Of a stretch of DNA of 64,000 bases, positions 1-14,344 are shown in pieces. A program made the position numbers and the translations under genes. Source of the DNA: Mesocentrotus franciscanus (Eukaryota > Echinodermata > Echinoidea > Camarodonta > Strongylocentrotidae); contig CP137685.1 in NCBI GenBank assembly GCA_037976565.1, positions 19,270,449 to 19,334,448 of the forward strand, given 5' to 3'. The notes under the pieces are model-generated. The model made no database searches and had not been told where the DNA came from. It saw only the letters and a list, made by a program, of their open reading frames with translations. Numbering within the stretch: position 1 is the first letter of the stretch; every line of letters starts with the position of its first letter.

Positions 1-3000
1 TTGATTGGCTGTAAGCATCGATCAACCAACCAATCAAAACGCATCTAGAGTGCTTTATACACCGCATAACATGGATTTTACTTTGTAGGCCGAAGAGATG
101 CCGAATAATGACCAATTATATTGTGCCATTTTAAAAAGACATTTAAAATGTGGTAAAAAGTGACAAAGTAACAAAAATTGTCATGCCATCGACAAAAATT
201 AATGCAATTATTACAAAATTAAGTGATTCTTTATCACAAAGGAAAATTAAATTGGCATCTCATGTAATAAGTATGACAGAACTATGTTATATTGATTTCA
301 ACAGTAAATTTGTCAAGAGTTATGTACACGAAAGATATATTCAGTAAATGACGAATAAAACTATTTCTTTTTTTAGCATATTTGAATATATAGTTATATA
401 TGTTATGATGATGATGATATATATATTTCTTTTTTAACCGCTTTTTTGACGTTTTTTTATTTCTAAATATTTTATTCCATGATTTATTGGGACGAAGCAC
501 GACTTTAAAATCTGCACAGGCGGACGGCCAGTCGCAGTGGGGTGAATTGTTAACAATCCTAATAGATTCATAAGTGATTTTCTCCAGAGGATTCTAAGAG
601 TGAGAAAAGAGCGGCCAAATCGGTTCTGAATGGGAGGCATAGAGCAGACCGTGAAAATCGCATTGATTTTACACGCCTTTTTGACAGATCAAGGCGTGGG
701 AAAGACCCAGATGGTAGTGGGATCGGCACGGGCAACGGCCGGGCTGGTTGATAGTGCCGTACTGGGGTATGCGGGTAACAGGGGGACTCGGGCGCATCTA
801 AAATTCCAATGAAGAACTAGCGAGTATTCACCCTATAGATAGACGGTCGATTGTTTTTTCCTCTTTGTACTTTACAAACTCGTGCCAGGGACTTGTTCGC
901 TCAGCTACTCTTGGCAACGAGAACCAACATATGGTAGGTAAGCTTGATGTTGCGACTAGCATGAAAATGAAAGCGGAAAAGCGACAAAATATGACTTAAA
1001 AAAAAAGAACACACTCTTTCGCTCTGCGTAGGGCAAGATTAATAGAGCGCGTGTATGCACCCCTCTCTCTCCAAAGAGCTTTTTACAAGTCATTAATCAA
1101 CAATATCTCTCGAGTGCACTTTAAAAGAAGGAGAATTATATGAAATAATGGGGTAAATGTTCTTGCGTCATGAAATTGACACATGTCAAATTTGGAAAGT
1201 ACAAGTCATGTCAGGCAGTGCAGGCTCTGAGCAGTATGTAGGAAGGCAATGGGTAACACATGCAGCAAAGGGTAAAAATGTGGGAGACACGTTAGACCTC
1301 GTATCCAGCTAGAATTACTGAAGATGTAGGGAGTGTTTGTTTCACCATGGACCTACTTCGTAGTAGGTCCATGGTTTCACACGGAAAAAACATAAAAACA
1401 AAGAAAGAGAAAATTAATTGAGAAAGAATTTTAAAAAAAAAGTATGACACGTGGTATAGTGTAGAAAGTGGAAGAAATTATATCCATGGCATGCTAGAGT
1501 TTATCATATGCTTATAGAATGATTGATCTACTGAAGATTTTGTTTTTATAACTCATGATACGAATTGTATATTGTGATTAAATTAAATGGTTAAACATGG
1601 AAACAAGTATTTTTAATCATGAAAAACAAAGAAAAATTCCTCGACGATCTTGTAAATTGTAATGAAACCCGACTTCACGCTCTAAAAAATGACATCTTGT
1701 CAAACTCAACTTAATTGGAATAGAACATTACAAGACACTGTGATTAAAAAAGCTAATTGAAGTATCTCATTATGTGATACACCAATGACCAGAATAAAAT
1801 ACCAATAAGTGTGTGAGTTTACATTCATAGATGCATAAAACACTGGTCAAATGACTATTTTGTAACATATTGAGAATGAGACGAGCAGTATGAGGGTATT
1901 AGTTTTAATAATTCAAAACGAATTAAACAAAATTCATCATTTTTAATTTAGTACAGTGTCGATCGGCTAAAATTCTGATGAAAATAAAAGACCTCAACAA
2001 ATAGAATCTCGCTCTGCCTCCTTCTCTTACTCTAAATCCGATCTTGTGGAGACCACATTTCCTGCGCGAGATGACCAGATGACCGGCACCGACCAAGTGT
2101 TTAACTGGTGGTCAGCACTGGTCAGCAGAATGTCGCGGTCATCTCGGCACTCCGTCCACGCACTGGCCACTTCCGATTGAAGATAAATTTCGCCTCAATG
2201 TTTTGGCTTTTGAAATATTCATTTTCACCGCAAGCACACCGGCCTACTTTGCTAATCAGTGTCCCCCGTGATTTCTTCACGAATTATATTCGCTCATGAT
2301 TATTCTCGGAAGACTTGTTGACAAGGACATTGGGACACCAGAAAGTACCGATGAAGAAATTCACCATGTGCCAGGAGATGCATGATAAAAGTTGTCGCAA
2401 CAAAATGAAACACACTGATATTGAGGCTTTGCATGAAACGAAACCAAATTGAATTAATGCGGGGGGTATGAGATGGGTTTCAAGTTATTTTTAATTCAGT
2501 TGAATAGTGCTGTAACACAATAACAAGTTGATTAAGATATGTGAAATAAATATATGGTGGAAATAATCGAAGACTGTTACTTATCGCACACTCAACGAAT
2601 TAGAATTGAGTAAACAGAGCGATACGAAATCCCATGTTCACATGTGAATGGGAAAATAGATTTCAAGTTAAGTCAAGGGATACATTCCTAAAATAGAATA
2701 GTAGAATAATAAAATTAGAATAAATAAGTGAATACGCTTTATGAAGAACCATAGAAGAACCAAGTTGTGGTAGGTGGATGTTATTTAGAGAGCATTGATA
2801 GAAAAAGAGAGATAGCAAGTGGAAACGAGAACCTTACCTGTGTGAGTATGCAGAGTGATGTGAAATCTTAACACCTGTAGTCCAATATCAAATAGCTTTT
2901 ATTTAAAAAAAGTAACAGGTGGATCCAATCTGTTCAAATGTATCACTTGGTTAGTAACCAAATTTGTCCCCAATCTGCTCCAGATGGTGAATTTTCCACG

Positions 3001-6000
3001 CGAGGGACTAAACCAACGACCGGTTGGTTGGCAGAGGATGGTTTAAAGAGACGCCAATAGAAGAGAATCTCGCCTTAACGACGTGATGATGAGGAAGAGA
3101 GAGAGTCGGGATGACTTGTTATCATGGAGTGGATGCAAATGATGCGTCGCTCCGATTGTGACGGGCTCTTTTATTGGCAGGCGGAGTGGGGTGAGAGAGG
3201 GTGGTAGAGAGGGCCGAGGTTTGGCTATAATGGTGCGTGGCGGACCGAATAGGAATGAAGAGGGGAGAGAACGGAGGGCAATGTTTTTGAGGTGGGGGGT
3301 TAGAGAGAGGACGATTTGGTAGGACGGATAGATGGTTGAACGCGAGTGGGCGCACGCGGGGACTGGTCGTATTATAGGAGTGATGTATTGTAGGGAAAGG
3401 TCCCTCACCCCTCCCCCCTCTCTCTCTCTAGTTTAGAAGAAGAAAAAAAAACCCTCTTCCACAGGCGCTGCTCCAATCCAAGTTTGTAGCCGAGAGACAA
3501 TGCCGAGACGGGCCCGTTGACAATGACACATGGAGTAAAGCTGATCAACCTGCTTTGAGTTGTCTAAAGGCCAACTTGACTTAATGTCTGGACGGCTCCT
3601 GCCTTCTCCATCTGATTGAGTGACGGCATGAAAGAAGATTTGGCAAGGGGCTGGATTTAGAAAGTTGGGAAATTACAGCAAGTGACTCTAATGGAGTGGA
3701 GATTAGCGAGGATCACAACACTGACATGCCGGTATGAGGTGCGAGGCAGGGATTTAAAAGTTGCATGGAATCTTCAAGACGGGAGGGTGTCTGACATTAT
3801 GAGGGGAGCTTTAAGCTTTGCGAGAGGGGTGCCTGCCCCCAATAATAGTCACTCCCTTTTGTTGCTCGCCGAAATGAGGCTAACTTTTCTGCTCAATTAG
3901 GTGCCTAAATAGATAAAGATACCACCCTTTTATTTGCCCCACTTTCCACTAACCTTTTCCCAGCATTTCATTAACTTCTTCGAAGTTATACATTTTAGGG
4001 CGAGGCATTTAGATCGCTTTGATCAGGATTAGACCTATAGCGCCCCCAGACCATATTCTCGTGGAGTCGCTGGTATCGCCATGAATCAATCATCTTCATT
4101 ATTCATCTTTTGTCTCTCCAAAAGGAGGCAGTTGGTCCCCTTCTAATGTTTTCCTATCGGCGTACACGCAATGTCAACGAGCAATCAAATCCGCCTTGCT
4201 CGACAATAGCTTACAAAAGAGATTAAGCAATAAGGTGCGTATGCGGCGAGTACACCACTACACCTCACATCAAAGGAGGAATCAATTATTCTTGTGTGGA
4301 CTGTCAGCCGCAGTTAGACAGAGACCCGATCTACCGTGCCCCAAACAACTCAAGAAGAATAAGCCATCGTCGACAACCGAGATGAAAGCATGATAGAAAT
4401 AGCAGATAAGAATCAGAGAGGGTTAAAGAAAGGAGAGAAAAAAAGAGAAAAGGCCAAGATTTCTGTGTTGGTTTTTTATACATGTAAGATCAGTGGGGAG
4501 TATTGCCATGCCAGTGTAAGGTATGACGTGCGTCGGCTCCGGGAATTATTGACAGAAGTATGAAATAGATTCGCACGAGCAGCTCGAGCCCACTATACAG
4601 AGTATGCACTCAAACACACAACCTATTATTTCTGCTCATGCGCATGCGTCAAAACTTTTCCGCGCTGCTTTTGAAAAAGTTTTGACAGGATTCGCGCTAA
4701 ATGGAAGGACTTTGCTGCTCGCTTTCGCCCTTTCCTCGCCTCGCGCGCTTCGAGTCTCGGATGAATTTCGGCGGTGGGGTGGTGAAATGGTTGGTGCTAG
4801 CCCCAGTTTACTCACATTAAGTCACATTTATTGACTTTCCTTGCACTCAACGGAAGGAAATCGACAATTTCGTGACGCGCTCAATCTGTGCATCGGTTCC
4901 TATTGCTTGTTCGCTCACAATACCACACCTGGGGTTTTGCTCCGCAGTAAATCAGTAATAAACACCTCCTCTTTCAAGACGGATAAATTTGAGACTTAAT
5001 TAGGGGTACTTTGGTAGCATTAATCATTCACGTGGCGATCTGTCGACTTCGTACCATTTCACCTGTCGTTAGACTTAGATCGTTCATTGTTCAAGAGCGT
5101 ACGTCGCGAGAGAAATTCAGGACGACCCGATCATTTCCAGCAGTGTTAGGGTGCGTTGTGCCCTAGATGTTTACCGTGTAGACGAATGGAGGCTTGCCTA
5201 CCCAAAACTCAAGGCACGTGTCCCCAAATGGCAGCCGTCTATTTGTAGGGCTCTCCGCCGCTCAATTTCATGTCATCCACCGTTTACTTACCCTTGCTGA
5301 GACTCTGGTCGTGCGCCAGGAAGCTGCCTCGCCTCCAGTCTATGCTGTTTACTTACAGCGTTTCTCCCCCCTCCATCTGCTTTCCCCTTGCTGCACCGTG
5401 CAACCATTGTGCGAAGAATTCCATCTCCAAAAACAATGGCAGGCAGAAAATTGTCAAGCCTTTTGCCAGTGTGCTTGCGCCATGCACATTATTGTCCGCG
5501 AGTATAATATAAGGGTGACCGAGACAATGCTATCCGAGTGCATGGCCGGGAGTCACTTTGTTACTCCGGGGCTGTGGCAGGGAGGAGGACCGACTCGAAG
5601 CCATATGCCAGGGTTTTTCTTTTCTTTTTTTTCTTTCGCGCGGTTTTATGTTTTTCACCTTGTTCATTGGCTGTTAGTTGCTCGCATACGCATAGACGTA
5701 GGGCGAGCTCAAATCACATCGCTCCCTTTTATTGCGCTCGCGCATTTGTCCTTACCGAGCCACATGACACACTTGTAGGCCACATAATTCTCTGGCACTG
5801 ATTATTTTCTCCATCACCAATGATTTTAAAATCAAGCTGTGGCTTTGTGAAACAAAAGTAAATTAAATACTACCAGTGATTTGGTCATAAACTTTAAGAA
5901 GTATACATCCTCTTACGACTCATAGTGACTTATCAAGCTAGATTTGAAGTCAGCAAGTGTGCCTAATTAAAGTTGCCATTGGAAAGAGAATGGTGAGCGA

Positions 6001-7004
6001 TGGTGAGCGACAGGGTTGTCGCGTGGTCGCACGCTCCGGTCTTTGCAAGAGCTTTCTTCTACGGACCGCTGATTGAGCGGGGGTCAGTCATTGCTAGGGA
6101 GTGCTCGTCCAACATGGAATACGATGTCCTCACATTGCCAGAGTTAGCCGCGTGCGTACTAAGCCGCCTGCAATGCGCAATCTGTTCGACTTACCGCAGT
6201 CAAACTTTCAATCAAACATCGCTCAAAAATTAGAGAAAGAGAGAGAAAAACCCCGACGTTCTTTTTCTTCAGCTTTTATTTCTTATGTTAACAATTTCTC
6301 GATGTTCAAATGGGTGAAAACAGGTGCACGGAGCTAACAATTAATTTGCATATGACAGGAGTAACCCTATGCAGACGGCGCGGCAGGTCCCTGACAATAT
6401 GAGAATAGCAAGGACGTCGTTCCCACCAATCTTTCCTGTTTTAGTCATCCATTTTTTCTCTTCTCCAAATATTATTTCAATAAAGTTGGAAGAAATCAAT
6501 CAAAGAGAAGCGCGGAAATAAGGCGCGATTTAAGACCAGGAAAGTTTCATAAGGGGTGAATCAAGATCGATTTGCATACGTGAGCCCGGCAGCCCGCCAG
6601 ACATCAGACCTGCAGTATGGACCGCTCTGTGTGACGACCTGCCCATTTCACGAGGCAAATTTATCAGATTAGCCAACGTTTTCTTCCACTTTTATAAAAA
6701 TTAATGGGAAAAATTCATCACTTTGCCTCTTGACAGACGCAGCAGACATGGGAGTGTGGCACTCCGTCCTCACAATAGGCCTCATTTACATAATCACGTG
6801 GTTTCCAGCGCTCGGCATTTGCCCTTGTTAAATCGTCTCGTTAACTTGAGACGCCATTTTGGAGACTTTTCATGCATGGAAAATGCATAAAATTGCAAAT
6901 TTGATGATAAAATGATGATAATTAGTCGAAAATGCATTGAAATCCCGAGCATACTTAGCAGACTATTTCTAGTTAACAAAACCCAATTGCCGTTGTTATC
7001 CTAC
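1..7004. other. non-coding, mostly unique sequence
   Basis: No gene can be supported here. The longest open frame (5194-5778, plus) is low-complexity and shows no recognisable domain, and no chain of exon-like segments with matching splice phases was seen. A purine-rich segment lies at about 3080-3350 and a short CT tract near 3410-3430. An inverted repeat at 1345-1376 is listed separately. Compared with the rest of the window there is little obvious transposon sequence, so this could be intergenic or intronic sequence of a gene outside the window. Confidence 0.5.
1345..1376. repeat. perfect 14-bp inverted repeat (hairpin)
   Basis: The arms 1345-1358 (ACCATGGACCTACT) and 1363-1376 are perfect reverse complements around a 4-nt TCGT loop. 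Part of the arm, CATGGACCTACTACG-like, recurs near 47964. This suggests a fragment of a dispersed element rather than a gene-specific structure. Confidence 0.75.
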
Positions 7005-8545
7005 ATCGCTTTGTTATTTATTATAAATGGTGACGTCACCCATTTTTAATGTTTATCTTTGAAATCCAATATTTGTGGGAGCTCGTCACCCGATGAACAC
7101 AAAATGTACAACTCACGGAGACCAGGAAATATTTTTGTTTATTTTTTCGAATAAATGTATCAAAAGTAGCAAAACACGATAGAGTCATACCTAAATCACG
7201 ACATTATGACGTAACTAATTTGCATAAGGGATGTCCCAAAGGTCATGTGAGGTCATATCATGCTACCTACGCCTATATACGTGTAATATATGTGTGCAAA
7301 ATTGTCCAAAATTTGCTCCAAATTCTGAAAATGAGTCAATTTTTTTAGACAATCAGGGCTAAATGTCGTCAAAAGTCAATGTTTACACGTACTTTATTTT
7401 ATCATTATTCAAGTAATTACAAGTGTTAGTTAAGGCACTACCTAATTTGCATAATACACATAGGGTGTCGATTAATATTCACTTTGTGATAAATTTGTTC
7501 TTTATCGTTTTCGCGAGCTCGTTATCAGTAACAAATTTTGATTTGCTCGCGTTGATATTTCGGTATTTTGGTATTTCCTTCAAGTAAAAAACGTCAAATT
7601 CCACGCTTAAGCTTATGGCACCTTCATAGCTCTATTACGTCATTCCAATTAATTTAATTTGCATATGACGTCATCAATCATATCCCTATTGTATACATGT
7701 ATGCACATATCATATTATAAATCGAGAATTGAGCCTACAATTAGTTGAGATATCTATTTTTATTCTCGATATTTAAGAAGTTTTGCAAACTAAATCAATT
7801 GACATTTGCCATAAACACACGTAAGGACATCCGTAGCGTTTGTTTAATATGATTTACACACAGCCAAGGCTCATTAGCATATCGATCACGAAAAGTGACG
7901 ATGACGTAATGAATGCAGTTCGAGCCCACGTAAAATATCGGCAAATCCTGAAAAATTCTGACTAAGCCGCGCGATTTCTCGCAATTTTCCTGCAAAGATG
8001 ATTTATTTTTAAACAAATAAGCATTGCTAGACATTCAGTTTGACGGGACTATATAATTAGTTCAACTTTGACCCCTAATTATAGGGTTAATTAGCATACA
8101 ATTCCTCAAAAGGGGAAATTCCTTTGTTTTCTATTGTATCTATATGTAGCATCGTACGCACAAATGGCAAACATTAAACATATCCAAAAAAGCAGAAAAC
8201 GTTTTTCAAATCTAATGAAATTTGGCATACGCGTGCTTTGATACATAAATTTGTTAAATATATGCAAATTATTCCACACCCATGCGTTAAATCTAATTTG
8301 CATATGGGGTGACGTAATCACTTCCATATCATGATATAGCCATATTCAGTGCATATTGGCTTTCCTGTAAAACAAATGTCGTACGTAATGGATCACGTCA
8401 ATGTAAATTTCTGGTACGTTTTACTCGGCATTTGTTCAAACACAGTATGATTTGATCCACGCTCAATATAGGGAGACATATACACAAATATCACATTGAT
8501 ATGACGTCATCAAGTCATTTGCATATAAATAATAGGTCAACCTCT
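7005..8545. repeat. degenerate tandem array of ~215-bp units
   Basis: A TTTGCAT or TTAGCAT core recurs at 7219, 7446, 7658, 7874, 8091, 8297 and 8518, giving spacings of 227, 212, 216, 217, 206 and 221 bp. Several cores sit next to TGACGTCA-like sites (7028, 7667, 8302-8311, 8503). Unit interiors share loosely similar AT-rich text such as GTTTACACGTA or ATAAACACACGTA. Units are strongly diverged, so this is an old array rather than a young satellite. It has no open frame of interest. Confidence 0.7.
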
Positions 8546-10792
8546 AGTGTTTTACCTCCCTTGGAAATCACAAGCAGGAGATACGGATGAATTTCTCCTG
8601 AAGCTTTTAATGAACTTGCGTGGAAAAAGGTGAAAAGTAACGAAGGAAAAGCGACGATGGAATGGAGAAAGACTCGGCGCACGTTGTGTATTTGTTAATC
8701 CAGTGACGGTGAGAAGCAGAAAGAAGCGCGTGTGTTCGGGGCTATCGGCCGTCATGTCCCCGCTGCTAAACGACCCATGGATTCCTATTATGCCGCAAAA
8801 AACTTTTTTTCTGGGCCAAAATCGAAACAGAAAACCTCAACTTTCAGCGATCGCCTGTCAAAATTTCGGGCAACAATCGCGAAGAAATCCGGCCTTCCCA
8901 CCTGAAAAACATTGTATACATTTCAATACGCCTGACTTGGCAGTTGGGGCTAGGTTTGGTATAGGGAGTACGGGAGGGTGACGATAACCTTACCCCGCAG
9001 CTCCGGGGGAGGTCTTTGCCTTTGCTCGACTACTAACCTAGCGATTAACAGGTGTCACTTCTGGTGCGACGGTAGTTTGGCTTATTGGGATAGAAAAGGC
9101 TTTGTCGATTAGATTTCTTTATTCTACTGTCAATCTTGAGGGTATTTTCTCATTAGGGGGTTATAGAAGGACTTGACAGGCATAAAAATCGACGCCATGA
9201 AGGCTCGCTCTGGGATACCAAACCCAGTGAGAAGACGACAGACTTATTTGCGAATATTTACAGAACCATCAAAAGCCTTGGTAAGTCGACTGATCTGCTT
9301 TGAGAAAATTTGCAGATTTTTATATTTCGTTTAAATGTGTCAGTTTCGTCCCTAAGATATGTTACACATAAAATCACTGTTTGGCATAGATGTACCCTCC
9401 TTAAATTATGCATACGCATTCGTAGATTTTTGGTAAACATAAGATCTAACATTATTCACCCGACGTCAAATGTTAAAGCCTACGGCGGCGTTCCATAATA
9501 TCATCAACAGTAAATGTGTGAAGCATGAGACACTATCTGAGCCAAAAAAAAAAGTTGATGCGAGGTGCAAGCAAGCCCCGGTAATGGATTCAATGAGGTA
9601 AACCGGTTTATTATAATCTCACGTGAGAAGTCCATGTAGATAATCATGTCAAGTGAATGTTGTGTATGTGCCCAATAACTACCGCACGCTCCTCTCCAAT
9701 CTCCAAAATTAGACGAAGAAGAGTTGAAAGGGCTCGAATAAAGGGGGCGGCAATTCGGATTGAAAAGCTACACCTTTGGGTTGACTTCACCAATTATTGT
9801 CCTCCTCAAAAGTTGAATGGCAACAAAGGACTCGCACTTACAGTCGAGTGCAAACAAAGCGTTAATTACAGAAAATTGACGCCCTATGGTTGACGAGTCT
9901 AGATACTCTCCCCACCAACCTCATTTCTAATCGTCGCGTGGAGTCGCTGAGAGGCCGAGCTAATGAACCAAATCGCATCTCAAGCGAAAGAACGCGCTCT
10001 GATTTTTTCTTTCTATCGCATGAAGTATGCTTTACTTTTTGTTCCCTTCAACTAGAACTTGACGCTTACCTTGTTCCACAGAATAGGAAGGGTGCGAAAA
10101 TTTGGAGAACTAAAGAAAGGGATGTGGACGGCCTACATAATGCACAACCCCAACTGAGTCGCATTTATCTCCCCCAGTTGGCCCTCTTGTGAAAAAGGGG
10201 GCACGCTACACGTGTAATTAACTGAGAACAGAGAAAGTTCTTTTAATCTCTCATCTCTTTTTCTCACTCACTCGCTTCCTTTCAACAAACACAACTCCCT
10301 TTCTCTGTCTGATTTTCAGGTACTCCTCATATCATTTGTCTCCCCAATTCCCTTTATTCGTCCATAATATTCTTCTCTCTCCATCGCTTTCTCTATTTCA
10401 TTTGATTCTTTTTAAACGTGGTACTTGCTTCATTTCAAGTGTATTGGCATTCATCCCAGTCATACCTGTATGTTTATTTGTATGTGGTCCCAATTGTTTG
10501 TATTCAATTAACAACACAATTTTCAGACTTTCTTTCTATTTGAAATGAATATTCAGAGCAGATTTATTCACGAAACTCTTTGAATCCCCAAATGATTTGG
10601 AATAAAAATATTTCAGTCTATTTTGAATTCATTTATTATCAATTACGCAGTTTTCCACCTTGAAAAAAATGACATAGATCCTAAAGTAGGCCTAGTTAAA
10701 ATGGCCTGCGCATTATTTTTACAATTTTAGAAGAGTGCAGATATCTGGAAAAAGAGGAAACAAGTATGACAGAGAAATAAATAAGACTGGGA

Positions 10793-10833
<41 letters not shown>

Positions 10834-11678
10834 TAAGATAAAGCGGAAATCACCTAAAATGTAGTAAATCAGTACTTTATAACAGAAAATTAATGAATTC
10901 TAATCGAGTCCGACTCCCAACTTTATTTCGTCACGATCAACACTTCACTTTTAACACCAATATCAACAAATAACCAGTGCCAAATATGAAATGTTCGCTC
11001 AGCGCCTGATGCATAACACGACTTATACACACGACCGGACACCAATGTAGCCCATTGTACACCCCCAACACACATAACACAATGAAATGATTTTTTGCCG
11101 CAAGAGGGCGCAAACAACAATTAAACAAACAGCGGTGATACCGGTGATTTCTTTGTGGTCGCCAGCCGTCTATAGAAGCCTTTTGACTCTTACAAAATGT
11201 TTCTGTAGCTGCAGAAGGGCAAGTGTGTGTTGAGGGACAAAGGATGATATAAAAATCTGTAAACAAACTAGCTATGTTATTATTAATTGACTTTTAAAAG
11301 ATGGAATGTTATTTTGTTGCCTTTATTATTTCATCTACCCCTCTTTTGATTTTTTTCTTGGTCATGTTTGTATTTCGCCATCTTTTTAAAAACATGGTTT
11401 CTGAGTAACATGTACCCCAAGTTCTATTTTATCTCAAGTCATTTGTCCTTTTATACATCAATTTATAATTTTAATTATTATCTTATTTTCGCTTTTTACG
11501 GTAGCCACTACCTGGATCTTGTAAATATTGATGGTACACGTCAAAATCCAGGAGGGGGTATACTGAATTTAAAGGCCAACTTGAATGTCTTTTTTCTTGT
11601 TATATTCAACGCTGTTTTTATTTACATTACAATAGTTGCGAAATATGAATATTGGTAAATTATTGATATGTGTTATTA
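8546..11678. other. no gene seen; AG microsatellite at 10800-10829
   Basis: This is AT-rich sequence with only short, uninformative open frames. A (AG)n run of about 30 bp lies at 10800-10829. No repeat family shared with the rest of the window was recognised. Confidence 0.5.
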
Positions 11679-11803
11679 GGTTTTTACAGAAGTGTATCTA
11701 TCGGATATGATTATTTCCGTCTGGGGACAGACCTTAAACGTCACCATCCGAAAGACAGCGAGCTGACAGAGTACACGTACCACTGGACCAACTCACATCT
11801 CCC
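11679..11803 (-). mobile_element. SINE fragment with tRNA-like head
   Basis: Read on the minus strand, the head (about 11803 down to 11755) contains TTGGTCCAGTGG, which fits an RNA polymerase III A box of tRNA type. It is followed by a body (11679-11753) beginning CTTTCGGATGGTGACGTT and running through GTCCCCAGACG to CTGTAAAAACC. The same body occurs at 35992-36059 behind a different head. No clear B box remains, so the head is probably internally deleted. Confidence 0.65.
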
Positions 11804-14344
11804 TAACTATACTCTATTAAGTTAAAATACGAAGGAAAATAAGAATCAGTGAAACATCCGTGTACGTTATGGTAGTGAATTTCACTAATTTAATCTGCTA
11901 TCGACACCATTATTTGGTTCGTAATATCGGATTATGGACATTTTTATCCCAAACTCCTGGCACTCATGTGAACTCAAAGCAAGCACGTATTTTTTATCAA
12001 ATTAAAGATCTCAACCATTCCAGTGGTTTGTTTGAATGCATCAAATCACAATCACGTACTTCAGAATATCTTCCCTCGTCGTCAGAATCTCTCGCTCTCT
12101 CTCTCTTTCTCTCGCTCTGTCTGTCTGTCTCTCTTTCCTTTCTCTTTACCCCCTACCCTCTTGCTTGGCTCTGGCTGTTTCTCACTCTCTATATGTCTTT
12201 TTCCTTTTTCTATTCAAAATATTAAGTCGAGTATTGTTAGAACTCAGAAGTAAATAAAATGGGGGTTATTTTTGCAGGAGATCATAGAATGATACAAAAA
12301 AAGTATATACAGAAGAGGGTGACATTAGATAGATGAGGATATTTGCGGAGAAATAGAAGGTAGATATGTCTCTACAAAAATATAGAGGAAGAAAGAAAGA
12401 GAGATGGACAGGGAGAGAAACATGCAGAAATAGAAAGAATTAAAATAAATGGGAGAGAGCCAGGAGAGAGAAAGAGCGAGAGAGAGAGAGAGAGAGAGAG
12501 GGGTAGTGAGCTAGAAAGGAGGGAGTATATTAACGCAATTGATGATGGATGGTTTGAAAGGGCGAAAGAAATGAACACATTACACAAAAATGTTAAAACG
12601 ATTATTGAGAGATTACATTACAATTAATTATCATAACGAATAAAAAAGAAGAACAAATTAAAGCTAGAAATCACGTAGTACATAAAAAGTATGTTTTTAA
12701 TATCATAAACATTTACTCCCCTGAACTAATCACATTGTCTTTTAATTAGCCAAACAAAAAGAAGCAAAGGTTGATACATACCTCTAATTTGACAAAACGC
12801 TGTTGACCCATCCTTAATAGGCTCAGTAGAAAAACAGAACAATGATCCTCCTCTTCCAATCGTGGGCAAAACAATTATTCTTTCCTCCGACACAAATGAA
12901 ATAATTTCCTTTCACCTCCTCACTGCTGAACGTCTGATGAAGGTTATTTCCAGCTCAAAAATGATTCGAAATACATATATCAAGTTCGTAAAGTTGAATT
13001 CTCATATACTTTCTTTTAATTGTCTTTTTTATCAGCAGACAGAATTATAAAGTTCTTTTCACTTATAGGGTGATTAAATGTATGTATTTCGGCAGAAGTA
13101 GCTGAATATGCTAAAGGCAAGATTTTCAAGGCAAAATTTAAATTTGCAAGTTAGTATCGGTAGTTGATTTTTTTCTACTAATCCTTGAGGAAATAGGAGA
13201 AATGTATCGAAGAATATTTCCGATGTTTTTGAGAAGAAAAAGGAGAGGGTATCGGGCGTGTCCCGTCAGTTACCAGAGCTCTACCCCATGTAGGGAAAGT
13301 CACCTCCTTATATAATCTCTCCTCTGCTTTGTGGAGAAGAGGGGTAAAACCCGATTGGCCAATTAGAGAGAGTGCTTTTATCTCTGGCAAAACAGAAGGC
13401 GTATTACCACCCCACACACCCATAATAACTATCGACCGGACTTTCCTCTCTCACTCTCACTCTTTCTCTACCCGACTCTCTCCCTTTTTTTCATTAACCC
13501 ATCTTTCTTGTTCATTGATACGCAACGAGCTGACGAATGCATTGACCCGGACATAGATGGCGCCCTTTCAAAATGAGGGAAATCGAGGAGTACGGAAATT
13601 TATCTGGAGGCTGTTCAAAAGTCAAAATATTTATTTTGTGGTTATTCGTCTGATTATCCTTGCGTTGGTGGGAATGATCTGTTTCATACATTTTGTCTTT
13701 CTTTATCTGTCTATGGTTATGGTCATAGCATGGATATACACTAGCTACACTATATCCATGAATACAATGAACACGTGAACTTAATATTAAGTTCATGAGT
13801 TTGTTTTGATCGAGATGAGAACGTGTCATTTTCATGATTTGGTTTATACAAATTAATTAATATCTAAGAACATGTGCTTTTCTATTTTCCGAGCTGATGA
13901 CCATAAGCGCATACAAAATCCTCTGACACTTCGGAAACGAATAAATAGATGTAAAATATAACTATATAACAAAGCCACTGTTATGTTATTTTCTCCTCTG
14001 TTTGCAAGATTAATGTTGACATGGCTTCTTCAGTGACCATAACTCTACATAATTACGTAGGTTTTGATTATCAAATATCATTAAATAGACCTTTATCAAT
14101 TTGAGCGCTAAAATACGTGCGATTTTGAACATGTTTAAGCATAATGTTTGCAATCCACATGTGAACAAAATGTTCATTTTTTGTCTTGCACATCACAAAT
14201 CCAGTTAATCATTTTTCAAAAACAAATTTTGGCAAAGTAATTTCAGTGGTAATAATAATAAGACAAGGTGTTACTTTTAATGTAACACGGTATCGGTATC
14301 TATGCATTACTACACACACACGCACATATACAAAGTGCTTAGAG
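11804..14344. other. no gene seen; CT/GA tracts and two palindromes
   Basis: The segment holds a CT-rich tract (about 12090-12140) and a GA tract (about 12470-12501). A hairpin has arms 13729-13738 and 13751-13760. A perfect 20-bp palindrome, TGAACTTAATATTAAGTTCA, lies at 13776-13795. Open frames here are translations of the CT tract or are too short to interpret. Confidence 0.5.

Noticed and set aside
5194..5778. 194-codon open frame on the plus strand
   Set aside because: No domain, biased low-complexity composition and no splice or promoter context. It is the longest frame in a long non-coding stretch and could arise by chance.
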